Positions 45,901 through 57,700 of a stretch of 64,000 nucleotides of DNA are shown here, piece by piece. Positions within the stretch are counted from its first letter, which is position 1. The number at the start of each line of letters is the position of its first letter. The DNA lies in the NCBI RefSeq assembly GCF_900496995.4, contig NC_044027.1:14966743-15030742 (forward strand), given 5' to 3'. Position numbers and translations under genes: made by a program. The notes beneath the pieces were generated by a model. That model made no database searches, was not told where the DNA came from, and was given only the letters and a program-made list of their open reading frames with translations. Source of the DNA: Aquila chrysaetos chrysaetos. Lineage: Eukaryota; Chordata; Aves; Accipitriformes; Accipitridae.

Positions 45901-48900
45901 TGGCATCCTGGAGTCCCTGGAGGGGCCGGATCCTGCCCCAGCGTGGGACTTGCTCCTCTGCCGGGCTTGGGGTGCAGCGGGAAGGCTGCGTGTCCCCCCA
46001 TCCCATCCCTGCAAAGCCGGGGGCTAAATGCTTGCTAGGAGGGATGGTGCGGGGTGGGAAAAGGCGCTGGTTTGGAGCAGAGCCAGGTCAGATCCTGCTG
46101 GGATGGATGTCCAGAGTGCCGGGCACCCGAAGGAGCTCTCCTGTCTCCCTGGCAGGACAGGGGACGGTGGCACAGGAGGACATCGGAGCCGATGAGAGGG
46201 GCTGGCTTGGGGTTCAGTGGGGGCTCTACAGAGAGGAGCGATTCAGCTTCCCGGCAGGCAAGGAAGGCTGCGGAGAGCAGGGGCTGGCCCCGGCCTGAAA
46301 GGGGTTCAATACGGGCTGCACGGCCAGCTCTGCGGGGCAGGACCCCAGCCGGAGACCCCCGCTGACCCACACTCTGCGCCTGCAGCCCCCCGTGTGTCCC
46401 CCTGCCCCGCTCCACCGCCCCGCCGCTCCATCCGTACTTAATGACGGCAAATGGACCGGAGCTCTGGAAAGCAAGGGGCGGGGGAAAAAAAAAAACAACC
46501 AAAAAACCTCCAAAAATCACAGGCAAGATTTTAATTTAAAACCTTTTCCTGCATGAAGAGCAACAGCCCGGGCCATCTGGAAGAGCATATGCAGGTGAGC
46601 GGAAGGCAGCAGTGCCTCCCCCAGCTCCCTCGCTATCAGCAGCCCCCTGAAAGGGTTTTCGGCTCGTAAAAACTAACCCCGGTGGGCAGCTGGGCACCCC
46701 AATCCCAGCCGGCAGCCTGGAAGAGCCCCGGTTTTCCCTCCCGAGCTACCAAGACCTCTCTGTTTAATTCTTATATTTGCAGAAAAGTGATTACGAATCC
46801 CAACGCAAACTGCAATAGGGGCCGAGTTTATTGCAAAAGATTAATTTAGCGGTTTAATTGAAACTGCAGGAACAGGATGGGAAAGCAGCCCTCCGGCTGG
46901 GAGGAGAAGGGTCAGCCCTGCTCAGCCCTACCCACATCCACCCCTAACCCCCAGCAATCAATGAAACCCAAATTAGCAGATTTACTGTCAGAGGACTCCT
47001 CCATTGGCTGAGCATCACATCCAGCATCCTAAAACCCCAAGTCTCCTAGCAACTTCCCCAGCACTGCCTCTGCCCACCCGTTAACCCCTTCTCCGGAGCC
47101 CCCCGCACCTCACGCAGCACCCCGTGCTTCAAAGGCGTCGCTGCCACACCGGGCGCGAGCAGGGGTTTTATGCAGCGAATAAATCTGCGGTGGTACCTGA
47201 AGGATGCTCGTGCTGCTCGGCCAGGCGGGCGAGCCGAACCCAGCTGGTTAGTGAAGACTCGGAGTTTTTTTATTCTGGGTGGCACAGAGAAATCCGCAGG
47301 TTTATGTATTGATGGCAGAGTTTTGGTTTCTAAATGTCACGGTAGTTTGGAAGGTTTCATCCTCCTGACTTGTGGAGGTGCTGGGAAAAGGTCAGGGAAA
47401 CCCCAAATCATGGCTAGCCCGCAAAGCTCCCGCCTGGCATCGGCATCGGGAGAGGTGGAGCACGAGCCAGCCTCTTCCTCCAATTTCAGTATTAAATCAA
47501 TTATACCGGTTCTTTGGGAAGTGGCTGAAGAGTGCTGAAGTCGGTCTCCTAACCTCCTCAGAAATGAAAATGTCCTTGAAAGTGTAAAATCGCAGCAGGA
47601 CACGGCGTGATGCCCAGGCCCGGGCTGGAGGGTGTGATGCTGCTCCGTGATGGTTGTTATTTCAGTTCAGACATCCAATACTTCCCTGGTCTTGCCTTTA
47701 GAGATCAGAAGGCTGAAAACAAGGATTGGAAAAAATAGTGGTTTTGTTTGTTGAAAAATAACAGTTGACATGAAAAAAAAAAACCCAGTCTTTTTTTTTA
47801 AAAAAAACTGTCTTAATATTCGTAGGCTAGGAAATATGTCCAAAGATCATGTGCCACTGAAAAGGATAAATCACTTCTCTTACTTTAATGTGCTTTGTTG
47901 GGCTTTATCTGAAATGTAGTCATAAAATTACCAAATTAAAATTTTAAACGGGGGGGGGGGGGGGAATATCTGGAGGGTTTGTTGCTGCTTCTATTTTCTT
48001 ATTGCCAAATAAAATACAATTAAAGCAACATTTTATATGCCAGCCAGCATAGCTAACATTGGTTTTCTGACGGCACTTTTTTCTGTCAGCCAATGAAAAT
48101 AAATGATGCAGGATTACCAGCGAGCATCCAGCCTCTGTGGCTGGAGGGGGATTCGGAGCAGCAGGCATTCGAGTACGAAACAGAGGGATTTTAGTCCCGC
48201 TGTAAGTGGAAATCTCTGGAGACTTTACCCACAGAGCTCTCTGCCGCCGCCTGGAGCGATGCTTTGCCTTTGCTGCTCTCCCAGTTCCCACCAGTGCTTC
48301 CCAGTCCAACCCAGCCCATGGCACAGCCCCTGTCTGGGGGTGGTAAATTACCTCAGGACCCCCCAACATTTTTGGGGTGGCCCCGGTCAGACCAGCGTGG
48401 GTCCAGTCTCCCATGGGGCTCGCTCCTGTGCCGGGGGCTGCCGGCGGCTCAGCTGCTGACTGCACCAAAATCCCCGTGGTAATTGGATGAGGGCACTGGT
48501 TTCCATAAGACTATTAAATCAGAGCCCCAGCCCCGATCCGGGGCAACACGCTTGAGAATATAAAGACACGGTAGATCGCATTACAGGGGGGTGGTTATTT
48601 CTCCTGCTTTAAAGTCAAAGTTATCACAACAACTTCCTATTTGTCAGAGTCTGTTGGACCATCTCTTATCGACGGGAGGGAGAGGAAGGGGGGGCGGCTG
48701 TCCCTGCGGAGGGGCAGCCCCCAGCAGAGGGGCTGAGCACTCACAGCTCATCACAGCGATGGGCTGCAGGTGCTCAGCACCTCTCGGGAAAGAGCCCGGA
48801 GGGTGGTCGCAACCACGGACTGATGTGGCAACACTGACGCAGGTGCTGCGGCATTACGAAGGTCCCGGGGGCTTTGCGGGCGGGAGCTCGCTGCCGCCGT

Positions 48901-49184
48901 CCTGAGCTCGCTCCTGTCTCCCAGCGGGACCGATACGGGGAGTCACTTATCAAATGAGGGGGCTCCAGCACCCTCCCAGTTATCGGTTTAGCCGGGTCTC
49001 CAGTTGGGGTGACCATCTGGTGGCATCTGCTGCTGTTCAGGTGTCACCCACCCTCCTGGTGAAGGGGATGCTCAGGGCACCTCACGGAGGGGGTACCCAG
49101 GGGACGTGTCCAGGGACGCAGCACAGAGTTAAGGGCAGCCATGCCAGGCACATCCCATGGCTCCTGCCATGGTGGGGACAGACG

Positions 49185-49228
49185 GGTGGATGGATGGATG
49201 GATGGATGGACAGATGGATGGATGGATG
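49185..49228. repeat. (GGAT)n tetranucleotide tract
   Basis: About ten GGAT units with one interruption (GGACAGAT). A short (GACA)n stretch follows at about 49264-49277. Confidence 0.93.
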
Positions 49229-51373
49229 AACCTCTTCCCACCCACAGCAGGGAGGCAGGGGAGGACAGACAGACAGATGCACCTCGTTAGCCAACAAGGT
49301 GGCCTCAGGTGATGCTAACAAGCCCATTAAGGGGGGGGTTAATCAGGGGAGGCCACGGGCTAGCAGGAAGGCTGCCAGTTTTATCTGAGATGCTGCTTTT
49401 GGGCTGGGAGAGTCTAAGCTCCTGCTCGTTAATTAGAAAGGCTTCGAGGAGGTTTGTACTGGTTGGCCTCACTTGTGAGCAGCCGTAATATGATGAGCGA
49501 TTAGGGACTCTGAAGCTTTTTAGCAGGTATCATTAAGCTACTGATGAGCTCAGGCGGGGAAAGGGCCTTTTTGGCTGTGCCTAAAATCGCCTGGTCCTGC
49601 GCTGATCTGGCTCTTCCTCATTTCGTGGTCCCCGACCTCCTGAGCCCTGAGGAGACGGGTGAAGCGTGTGTCCTGGGGACAACGATGGCTCGGCTGTCAC
49701 CCTGTGTCCTTGGGCTGGGTCAGATCTGGTGTTCTTCAGCTCAGCGGTGAGATGATGAGCTTGTGGTCATGCATGACTGAAGCTGGGATGTCCCTATTTT
49801 CACTGTCTGCCAGGTACTGAGAAAATTTGGGGATGATTAGCTCTGAAAAGTTGGGTTCCAGACTATTTGTGCATCGGGGGAGAGGATGGTGATGCTTGTT
49901 CTGGCAATTGCTTTGGGAGCATCTTGCCCCCAGAGAGCTCATTTCCCAGTTATGGGGTTTCCCCACTTGTCTGGGCGCTGATGGTGAAGCCTTCTTGCTC
50001 AGGGGACGTCCTCTCGAGGGGCAATGTCCCTGTCCCACCCTGCTCTTGCCCCCCTGAGGCCCCCAAGGGCTGGCGCAAGACAGGGAGCAAAATCTGCTGG
50101 ATTTTCTCTGCCTTCCCTCATCTTCTCCTGTCTGCCTTGGCAAAACTTCACGCAGCTCAGCAGCATCCTGCCCCATCATGGTCTGGTTGGCATCGCTAGC
50201 GCTGTATTTATGGCAGTGTTAATTAAATACTTTTTGCAATCAGTGCCGCACATGACCCCGCTCCCGGAGCCGGGGTTGGGCTGTAATGTGCCATCACCGA
50301 GCAAGAACATGACTGCCACCATCCTGGGGAATTTCTAATAGAGATTTACTCATCCCAGGCCTCCCATTTCTCCATTTCATGACATTTTGCAAAGTTCAGG
50401 TTTACAAAATAAGCCAGCGCACAGAAGAGATGCTCCAGACGTTATTTACACTGCACGTGCCATTTCCCACTCAATGGGGTCTTCACCCTGGGGTGAGCAG
50501 AACCGAGGGGGGGGGGCTGCCAGCTGCCCTCTCCTGGGCTGGTCCCCTCTGCCCAAGGGGCCACCGCTTTTGATGAGGACCACCCCATCACCCTGCCGCA
50601 AAGCCCAAAGATCTCTGCTCCTCACATGCCTCTGCGTGCCGGGAGAGCGGTGCAGCGCCGTGGCTGCGCTGATTAAAATGCTCGTGGCGTTGTGTGGCTG
50701 AACCTGCCTCTAATCCTCGCTCCGGTCCCGGGGCGAGGGATGGGGTGGGAGTGGGAGAGAGGGAGCGGGTACGGCCACTGCCTTGGAGGGGCCAGGCAGG
50801 GCAGGAAGGTAGGGCTGCTGCAGTTTCAAAGGGGTAATTTGGGATGCTCGGCTGCTCTGCTTTTAAAAATAAGCCTGGGCTGAGAGCTGGCGGGGAGCGT
50901 GGGTGTGGAGGCAGCAGGCTGCTAGCAGAATCCCGTTAGCGTGCGACAGCCGGCCCTGGAGACTCGCCCCTCCTGGCACGGAGATGCACTGGCACAAAGT
51001 GGTACCCGGTGCCTTTCTGATCTCCTCCCATTTAACCCGTGCCCAGCTCCCGCAGGCTTTGGTGGTGGGACCTGGGGCAAACCGCCAAGCTGGATGGCAA
51101 AAACTCCTTCTCCTCCTCTTCCCCAGGATGGGGCTGGCCAAGGGACACCTCTTCTTCCCCAGCACTACAGCAAGGGCACCTCATCCCTTCTGGGGAAGGT
51201 TCTGCTGGAAACCAAGCGTGCGTCCATCTCGCAGTACTGGCCCGGGGTGCAGCCGGAGTCAGGGGTACCGACCCGACTCCCACCCCAGCCCCATGGGATG
51301 GGGCCACCTTCAGCCTCACGGGTGCTGGAGGCAGGCAAGCAGGTGGTAGCACCCGGTCCCACGGCCAAGCACC

Positions 51374-51411
51374 CTGCCGAAACCTGGCCGTGCTGCCGAA
51401 ACCTGGCCGTG
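51374..51411. repeat. Perfect 19-bp tandem duplication
   Basis: CTGCCGAAACCTGGCCGTG at 51374-51392 is repeated at 51393-51411. Intergenic, no evident role. Confidence 0.9.
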
Positions 51412-54237
51412 CTGCCGGCTGTGAGCTGGGCTACAGGAGACGGGGGCTGTGGGCTCTGGCACACCTCGCTCCGGCCCTGTGCCTGCCTTGTCAGGTCTGA
51501 TCAGGAGGAGGATCAGTCGGCCCTGCGCTCTCTCTCCAGATTTAATTAACAGGCCTTTCATCTGTACCCTGAAGGAATCTGCTATCTTCTGTCTTCTTAA
51601 TTAACGTTCATTAAGCAAATCAGAAGAACGTTTTCCCCTCACCGCCTCCATGGCTCTTAACCCTTGCCGGGTGCCAGGTCCATGCCGGGGCAGGAGAAGG
51701 CTCCTGGGCTGTGACGGCAGGTTGGGGTGTCATCACAGCCTTGGTCACCCCGTCTCCACCGCGCTTGGACCAAAGTCCTGGGGCAGCGGGTGAAGTCTCC
51801 CCAGGTACAGAGGACTTCAGCTGAGGCTGGACCCCACTATACCGGTGGGACTGGGAGAAAAAGCCCAGCTCTGATTGCTCTTATGGACACCCTTGTTCAA
51901 GCTCGTCCATGTCCCTGAAAGACAAGGGGTTTCCCGTAACCAGCATCAGCTCTTCATCCCGTCCAGGGGTGAAGCTCACCCATGGCAAGGTGATGTATCT
52001 GCGTGCAAAGATTTCGCCGTGAGAAGGCACCGTCCAAACCTGGTAGGCATTGCAGTGCAGGAAAAATGTGTCCAGTGCCTTGTTCTCAGAGAAAAGGGGA
52101 TTATTTGGGGCTACTTCTGCCCTTCTCTTGTGGAGTGACGTTAGTTGTGATGGGGTTTTCCCTCACTGGACAGTCGTGGGGGACAGGTTTGGGCCAAAGC
52201 CCTTGGCTGATCTGCCTCCACCTGCGGGCCACGTCAGGGTGGTTGCCAGTCTCCAGGACTGGGGGTGTATGTGTGCAGAGATGGGGTCTCCCACCTCCCC
52301 AGTTTGCCCTCAGAGATGACCCAGGGAAACCTGACCGGAGGGAATTGCTGTGCATGGGAGAGGAACTGAGCTTTTCCAGCCAGCCTTCAGTCCGAGTCAC
52401 CAGCAGCAGCCGGTCCCAGAGCAGTGCCAGACCATGAGCCAGGGCTGGATCCTGCCCGGAGCACCCATCCCATGCACCGCAAGTGTCAGGCATCTCCTTG
52501 GGCAGGCAAAGGCTTGGGTCCAGCACCTGGCAGGAGCCTGGTGAGGGGCTCAGCCAGCCTGGGGTGCAGCTGAATCGTTTTGGGGACATGCAGCTCCCAC
52601 ACCAGCTGGAGCATCCCCACTGCTGTGCACAGCGGTGTCACCGCCGATTCCCGTCAAGCTCTGGCCCCGTGGGCCATCCCCCCACGCTGGGTGGGCGATG
52701 CTGGACGAGGAGGTGGGTTCGGGATACTCATCGGCTTTGCTCAAATCCACTGTGCATCCCCTCAGCAGCCACCGAGCCCTGGTTGCGTGGTCTCATCGCT
52801 TTCTAATGTGGACCCCTCTGCAAGAGGGGATGGGCCGGGCAGGGAAAACATCTCCTGGGTTTGTGTAACATCCCAAGGAGGAGGTGGCAAACCCATGACA
52901 CAAGAGACCCTCTCCTGCTCAGAGCTTGCAGCCTCAATAGCAAGGGAAAAGCAAAACACCCGGAAAACCTCATCCCCGCAGGATCCAAATCCCTTCAAAA
53001 CAGGTTGTGGAGATGCGCAGGGCAATTATTGAGCTGAAAACCTTCTCTTTCTCCCTGAAGGTTGGCAGTGGGTTTGCCACTGGCCTCCCGCTCCCAGGCA
53101 GCTGATGCACAGCTCCTCGGTGCTGGGAAATTCACCCTTCCCAGCGGAGCTGGCTCCGGCTGTCAGAGCCCGGGTCAATATATGGTAATGGGGCTTTGAA
53201 ACGGTGCTGCTGTGGGAGCCGCTGCTGAAGACTCTGATTCACTGCTTCCCTCCGGTGCTTTCTCCCCGCAGTGTGTATGGAGAAGGAGAATAAAATAAAT
53301 AAGAGTAGAAGGGGAGGGGAGGAAGGGAGCTTAAATTATAAATGAGGGCTAAGTTTCCAGGGCTCCTGTGGGCAGCTCAGCTGAGCAGTGGGGGGGGGCA
53401 GAGGCAGCATTCCCCTATGCACCCCACTTTTGCAAACATATCCCCTGTGGAGTGGGGGTCAGGATCTGCCCAGGGGTACGGCACTGTGCCAGCCTGCCTC
53501 TCTCCCCATTTGCTGTCACCCTCCTGTCCCCGTGGGTCAAATCTGGAGGGTCTCACAGTCCTGAGGGGGATCCCCTCTGGCACAGACTATCTTTAGCATT
53601 AACTGTGAAGCTGCTAATGAAGTTTGGCGACGATCTGGTTTTGCCATCCCATGGAGATGCCTCCACAGGGATGTGCCCTCGCCCTGGTTCAGGGGAATGG
53701 GCTGCCCCAAGGCAGCAGGCAGGGATGGGACCCCCACTCGTGGGTGCTGGTGGGGAGGCATGGGGGGTGTCACAGACCCACAACCCAGCCAGGTTGGTGT
53801 CAGTGGGGGAGCACTGGGATTCCCACAAATCAGTATGGGGGGAGAAGAGGGTGCTGGGTCTGCTCCAAAGCCTTTCCCCCACCCTCTCTTGATTTTAGGG
53901 CTGCAAGAAATGTGGTGGCCCCCACCAGTTTAAGGAAAAACCCACATGGGTGAGGCACGTATCACCACAAGCTCATCCCCGGAGCTGAGAAATGGAGGAG
54001 CTCGGTTCCATCCGTGCAGCCAAAGATGCAACACCCCCCCATCCCCAAAGCAACTGGCCCAGGGTGCGTCCCGCTGGAGGGGTCCCATCCTGCCCGGCCT
54101 CGAAGCCTGGGGACCAGGGTGGCCTGGGGGAAGCCCAAACCCTGCAGACTGGGCTCACAAACGAAGCTTTCGACATTCCCAGCAGCTTCCACAAGATGGA
54201 CCTCGGAACGAGAGGAGGTGCCGGGCAGGGGGACGAG

Positions 54238-54283
54238 TCCCATCCCATCCCATCCTGTCCCATCCCATCCCGTCCCGTCCCGC
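54238..54283. repeat. (TCCCR)n pentanucleotide repeat upstream of LAMC3
   Basis: About nine tandem five-base units, TCCCA drifting to TCCCG, ending some 57 bases before the LAMC3 ATG. Probably within its 5' UTR or core promoter. Confidence 0.88.
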
Positions 54284-54339
54284 CTGCTCCCACCGTGCCA
54301 TCCGGAGGAGGCTCAGAGTCCGGCCAGGCGAGCCCCAGC

Positions 54340-54712
54340 ATGGCACGGCCTCCCGGGCTCTGCCTGCTGGTCCTGCTGGGGCTGGGACTGGGGACGGGGG
54401 GCTCACCCGCCTGCCGGGACCCCCGGGGCCAGTCCCGTCGCTGCATGCCCGTCTTCGAGAACGCCGCCTTCGGCCGGGCCGCCCAGGCCACCAACACGTG
54501 CGGTTCACCCCCTGAGGACTACTGCCTGCAGATGGGCGCCCGCCACGCCAGCACCCTGTGCCACCGCTGCGATGCCACCGACCCCCGGCGCCACCACAAC
54601 GCCTCCTTCCTCACCGATTTCCACAGCCAGGAGGAAAGCACCTGGTGGCAGAGCCAGTCCATGGCCTTCGGCATCCAGCACCCCAACTCCGTCAACATCA
54701 CCCTCCACCTGG
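54340..54712 (+). CDS. LAMC3: LAMC3 exon 1 (signal peptide and start of laminin N-terminal domain)
   Basis: 373 bp. [20 protein letters not shown] signal, then the N-terminal domain with [20 protein letters not shown] and NSVNITLHL plus one base, before GTAAGTG. The open frame continues upstream to 53992, but homology and the signal peptide begin at this ATG. Confidence 0.95.
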
Positions 54713-57700
54713 GTAAGTGCCGGCGGGATTTCCCGCGGTGCCAGCCAGGGAAACCGGCGGTGGGTGCATCGAGATCTGGGTGCAGCGATGGGGGGGGGTG
54801 GATGCTCCTGCATCCCGTAGCTCTTGGTGCCTGTTTTGGGTTAAAGACAGGACCTTCCCCAGGGCTTTTAGGGGGTGCAAGGAGGGGCGGGCGGATCACT
54901 GAAAGGACCCGGGGAGGGTCTGCCCCGTCCATCAGTCGAGCCCCGGTCCTTTGTGGGGTGAGGATGCCAGCGGCCATGCCTGCCTGTGCTGCTTCCCAGC
55001 CAGCCGTGCCCGGGGCGTCTGCTCTCCCGTTCACCCAAGGCTGCTTTTTACCGATTATGCAAGTTTGTGGAGCAGGAGGCAGGCGGGTCCCTACTCCCAG
55101 CCACCCACTGGGAGAGCCTTGCCCACCGGGGGTGAGCACTGGGGGTGCCAAGCCCGTGCTGGTTTGCCCCCGTGGATTGCTGAGGATGCCCGGTATGTCT
55201 CTGGTGGGGGGGGGGCAGAGCTCTGCACACACCATGCAGCCCCGGCAGGTTTCCCCAGCTGGGATCCGACCCTCTATATTTTAGACACCATGCAAGTCAT
55301 CCGCTTGGAGGGTACTTAAACCCATGGGGCATGCCTGGCATTTTAAAAAGGTTTTTAACATTTTCCTGCCATCTAAACTACCCTGGCTATTGGCCAGCGC
55401 TGTAAAAATCTTCATTCTCTGCAGTCTCCTGCCATCTGCATGCCGAAGGGGGGTAGCGGAGGGGCTGCGGTCGGAGCCGGTAAGGGTTCAACCAAGCAGC
55501 AGCGCGGCACGGAGCCGTGCTGGTGGGACCCGCCGGCCGGGGTCGGGGTGACGGCGGAGGGTCGGCGCCTGCCCCGGCAGTGACGCGGGAGCTGCCCGTT
55601 TGGGCGGAGGTCGCCGCTTTCCCAGCCCCCTGCGAGCGGGCGGACATCTGGTCCTCGTCACCAGGCCGGGGCTCGGCTCCCCGCCGGGCATGAGAATCGA
55701 TGCCGGAGGAGCCTGCCATCCCTGCTCCCGCTCCTGCCAGCCCCGCGGGAAGGGATCTGCCGGCTTTTTGCCCATCTGACGCGGGCTATCAGATTGCCCC
55801 AAATTTGTTCGTGTTTGACCCGGGGCGTAGACAACCCGAACGCGACTTGCGTGGCTGAGCAAGCCGCCGCCGGGCAAGTTTGCGGCCACCGGTCCCAGCT
55901 CGGCACAAAGATACGTGCGGGCTCCGGCACGCCGGCGCGTGCGGCAGCCCCTTGCCCCAGCCCCAGCTCCCCAAGCCTCGGGGCTTGCTTCCCAGCCTCT
56001 GTCTTTCTTCTGGCTCTTCCCCAGCGCCTTTGCGGGCCCTGTTGGACCCCGCGCTTGGGTTTCCAGTGGAGTCTTGTCCAGTCCCTGTGACCACCCTGCC
56101 GTGTTTGTCTCCCGTTAACATACCCAAGAATGTTGCACCGAGCTCATTGTCAGTCCCGGTCCCTGGATCCCTTCCTGAGCCAGAGCATCCCCCTGCAAAT
56201 GTACCCTTCTTCCTGCATGGCTCGTGTATCTTGCCATGCTAAAAAGTGCCATTTTGGTGCCCGCTGCATTGCTGTCTGACCTTTCCCCTAGCTGCTGGGC
56301 CCTGTTCTTGTCCCAGCTGCACACATTTTTATTGCTACCTTAATGCTTTCACTTAGGAGAAAAAGCCCAACAGGTCCCTGCAGCCCTCGGGACGCGGCCC
56401 AGGACGAGTCCTCGCCGGTGAGCTCCACCGAGTAATTGGGTTTTTTAACCCACATAGCGTGTCCCTGCCAGCTTGCTCATCTTGCTCAGTCCCGAGTCAG
56501 ATGTCTTGTAGGTTCTCCAGTGTGGTTACCTGGGGAGCTTATTAAATAAGATATCGAATGAGTTGGACAAGACCTGTGTTTACCTGCATGCTGTTGATTG
56601 GCGTTAATTAGATTATCCTCCTTTAAATCTCTCTTCTCTGTGAGGTTTCAGCCATGCTGTTACAGTGCATCAGACTCGGAGCAGATCGATAATCCAGAGC
56701 GCCTGTGGCCATTCCATTTACCCTCTCAGATGTCAGGGAGGAACCCAAAATATCCACAGGCTTGCAAAGGCAACAGGCACCGGGGCTCCTCGGGTAGCTC
56801 TCTGAATGCCAACAGTCCATTTCAGAGTGTCTAGATCAGGCGGTATCCACATCTGCGGCTCTGACTCTGATTTTCCTGTGGGATGTGACCCTGCGGCAGG
56901 CTCCCTAGGCTGAGGTTCGGGGGAGCCGGAGGTGGCTGGGGACATGTAGGCGATGTGACCGTCCCGCATGCTCCTCTCTCCTCTCCAAAATCCTCTGCCT
57001 GGAGCCCCCGGTGCGGTACGAGTTGCAGTTTGGGCTCTGCGGGAGGTGGGTCGAACACTTTGTTCGGAAGACAGCACAGAAGGGAGAGCATCCAGGGGTC
57101 CTGGTGCTGTCACCCTCAGCTGCCTGTCCTGCCGCACGCCTGCCTTTGGGACACGTCACACCTTCCCGAGCAGGAAAGCGGAGACAACCAGCCTGGGTTA
57201 TTTTCTGGATTTTTTTTTTTTTTCCTAAGCAGAATTTGGCTGATTAAAATGCCTGTCTGGGAAAAGCACGTGCTCCCTCGGGATGATTCCCCAGGGCGGC
57301 GAGTCTCCTCCATCCCAGCTGGAGGCACCGAGATCGGGCTCCCCCAGTCCAGCCGCCCCCTCCCCTTGTGCGGGGCCACTTGGGGCAGGGGCTGTTTATT
57401 GACACAGCGCCGAGCTCCCTTCCTCTCCCAGAAGAAACTGCTCCAGGAGGTGATGGCCCCGACCTCGCTGTTTTGGTAGACATCCCCCCCGGGACCGTGC
57501 TGTCTGGGAACCGGCGCCCGCCAGGCGTGTGTCCCCCTGCTCCATGGGGTGCAGGGCAGGGGCACCCCTGCTGTCACCAGCCTGGAGGGGTCCCAGAGGG
57601 AAGTGAATTTGGGGAGAGGCACAGGGGAGCGCGGCGGCGGTGGGATAGCCCAGTTCCAGCCCCTTCTTGGCCCTCGTCACCTCTGGGTGGGCTGCGAGCG

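Larger units (their letters stand above)
41851..54339. other. Intergenic region FIBCD1-LAMC3
   Basis: 12.5 kb with no supported protein gene, lying between divergent promoters. Contains a (GT)n microsatellite, a (GGAT)n tract, a G run at 47950-47964, a 19-bp tandem duplication, a pair of inverted CCAAT motifs at 48057-48095, and AT-rich islands near 46780-46870, 47640-48120, 49400-49550 and 51535-51625. Plus-strand AATAAA motifs at 43191-43196 and 44303-44308 could mark a non-coding transcript. Confidence 0.7.

Noticed and set aside
53992-54339. Upstream in-frame extension of LAMC3 exon 1
   Set aside because: Runs through the TCCCR repeat; a good signal peptide and homology begin at 54340 with a strong start context.
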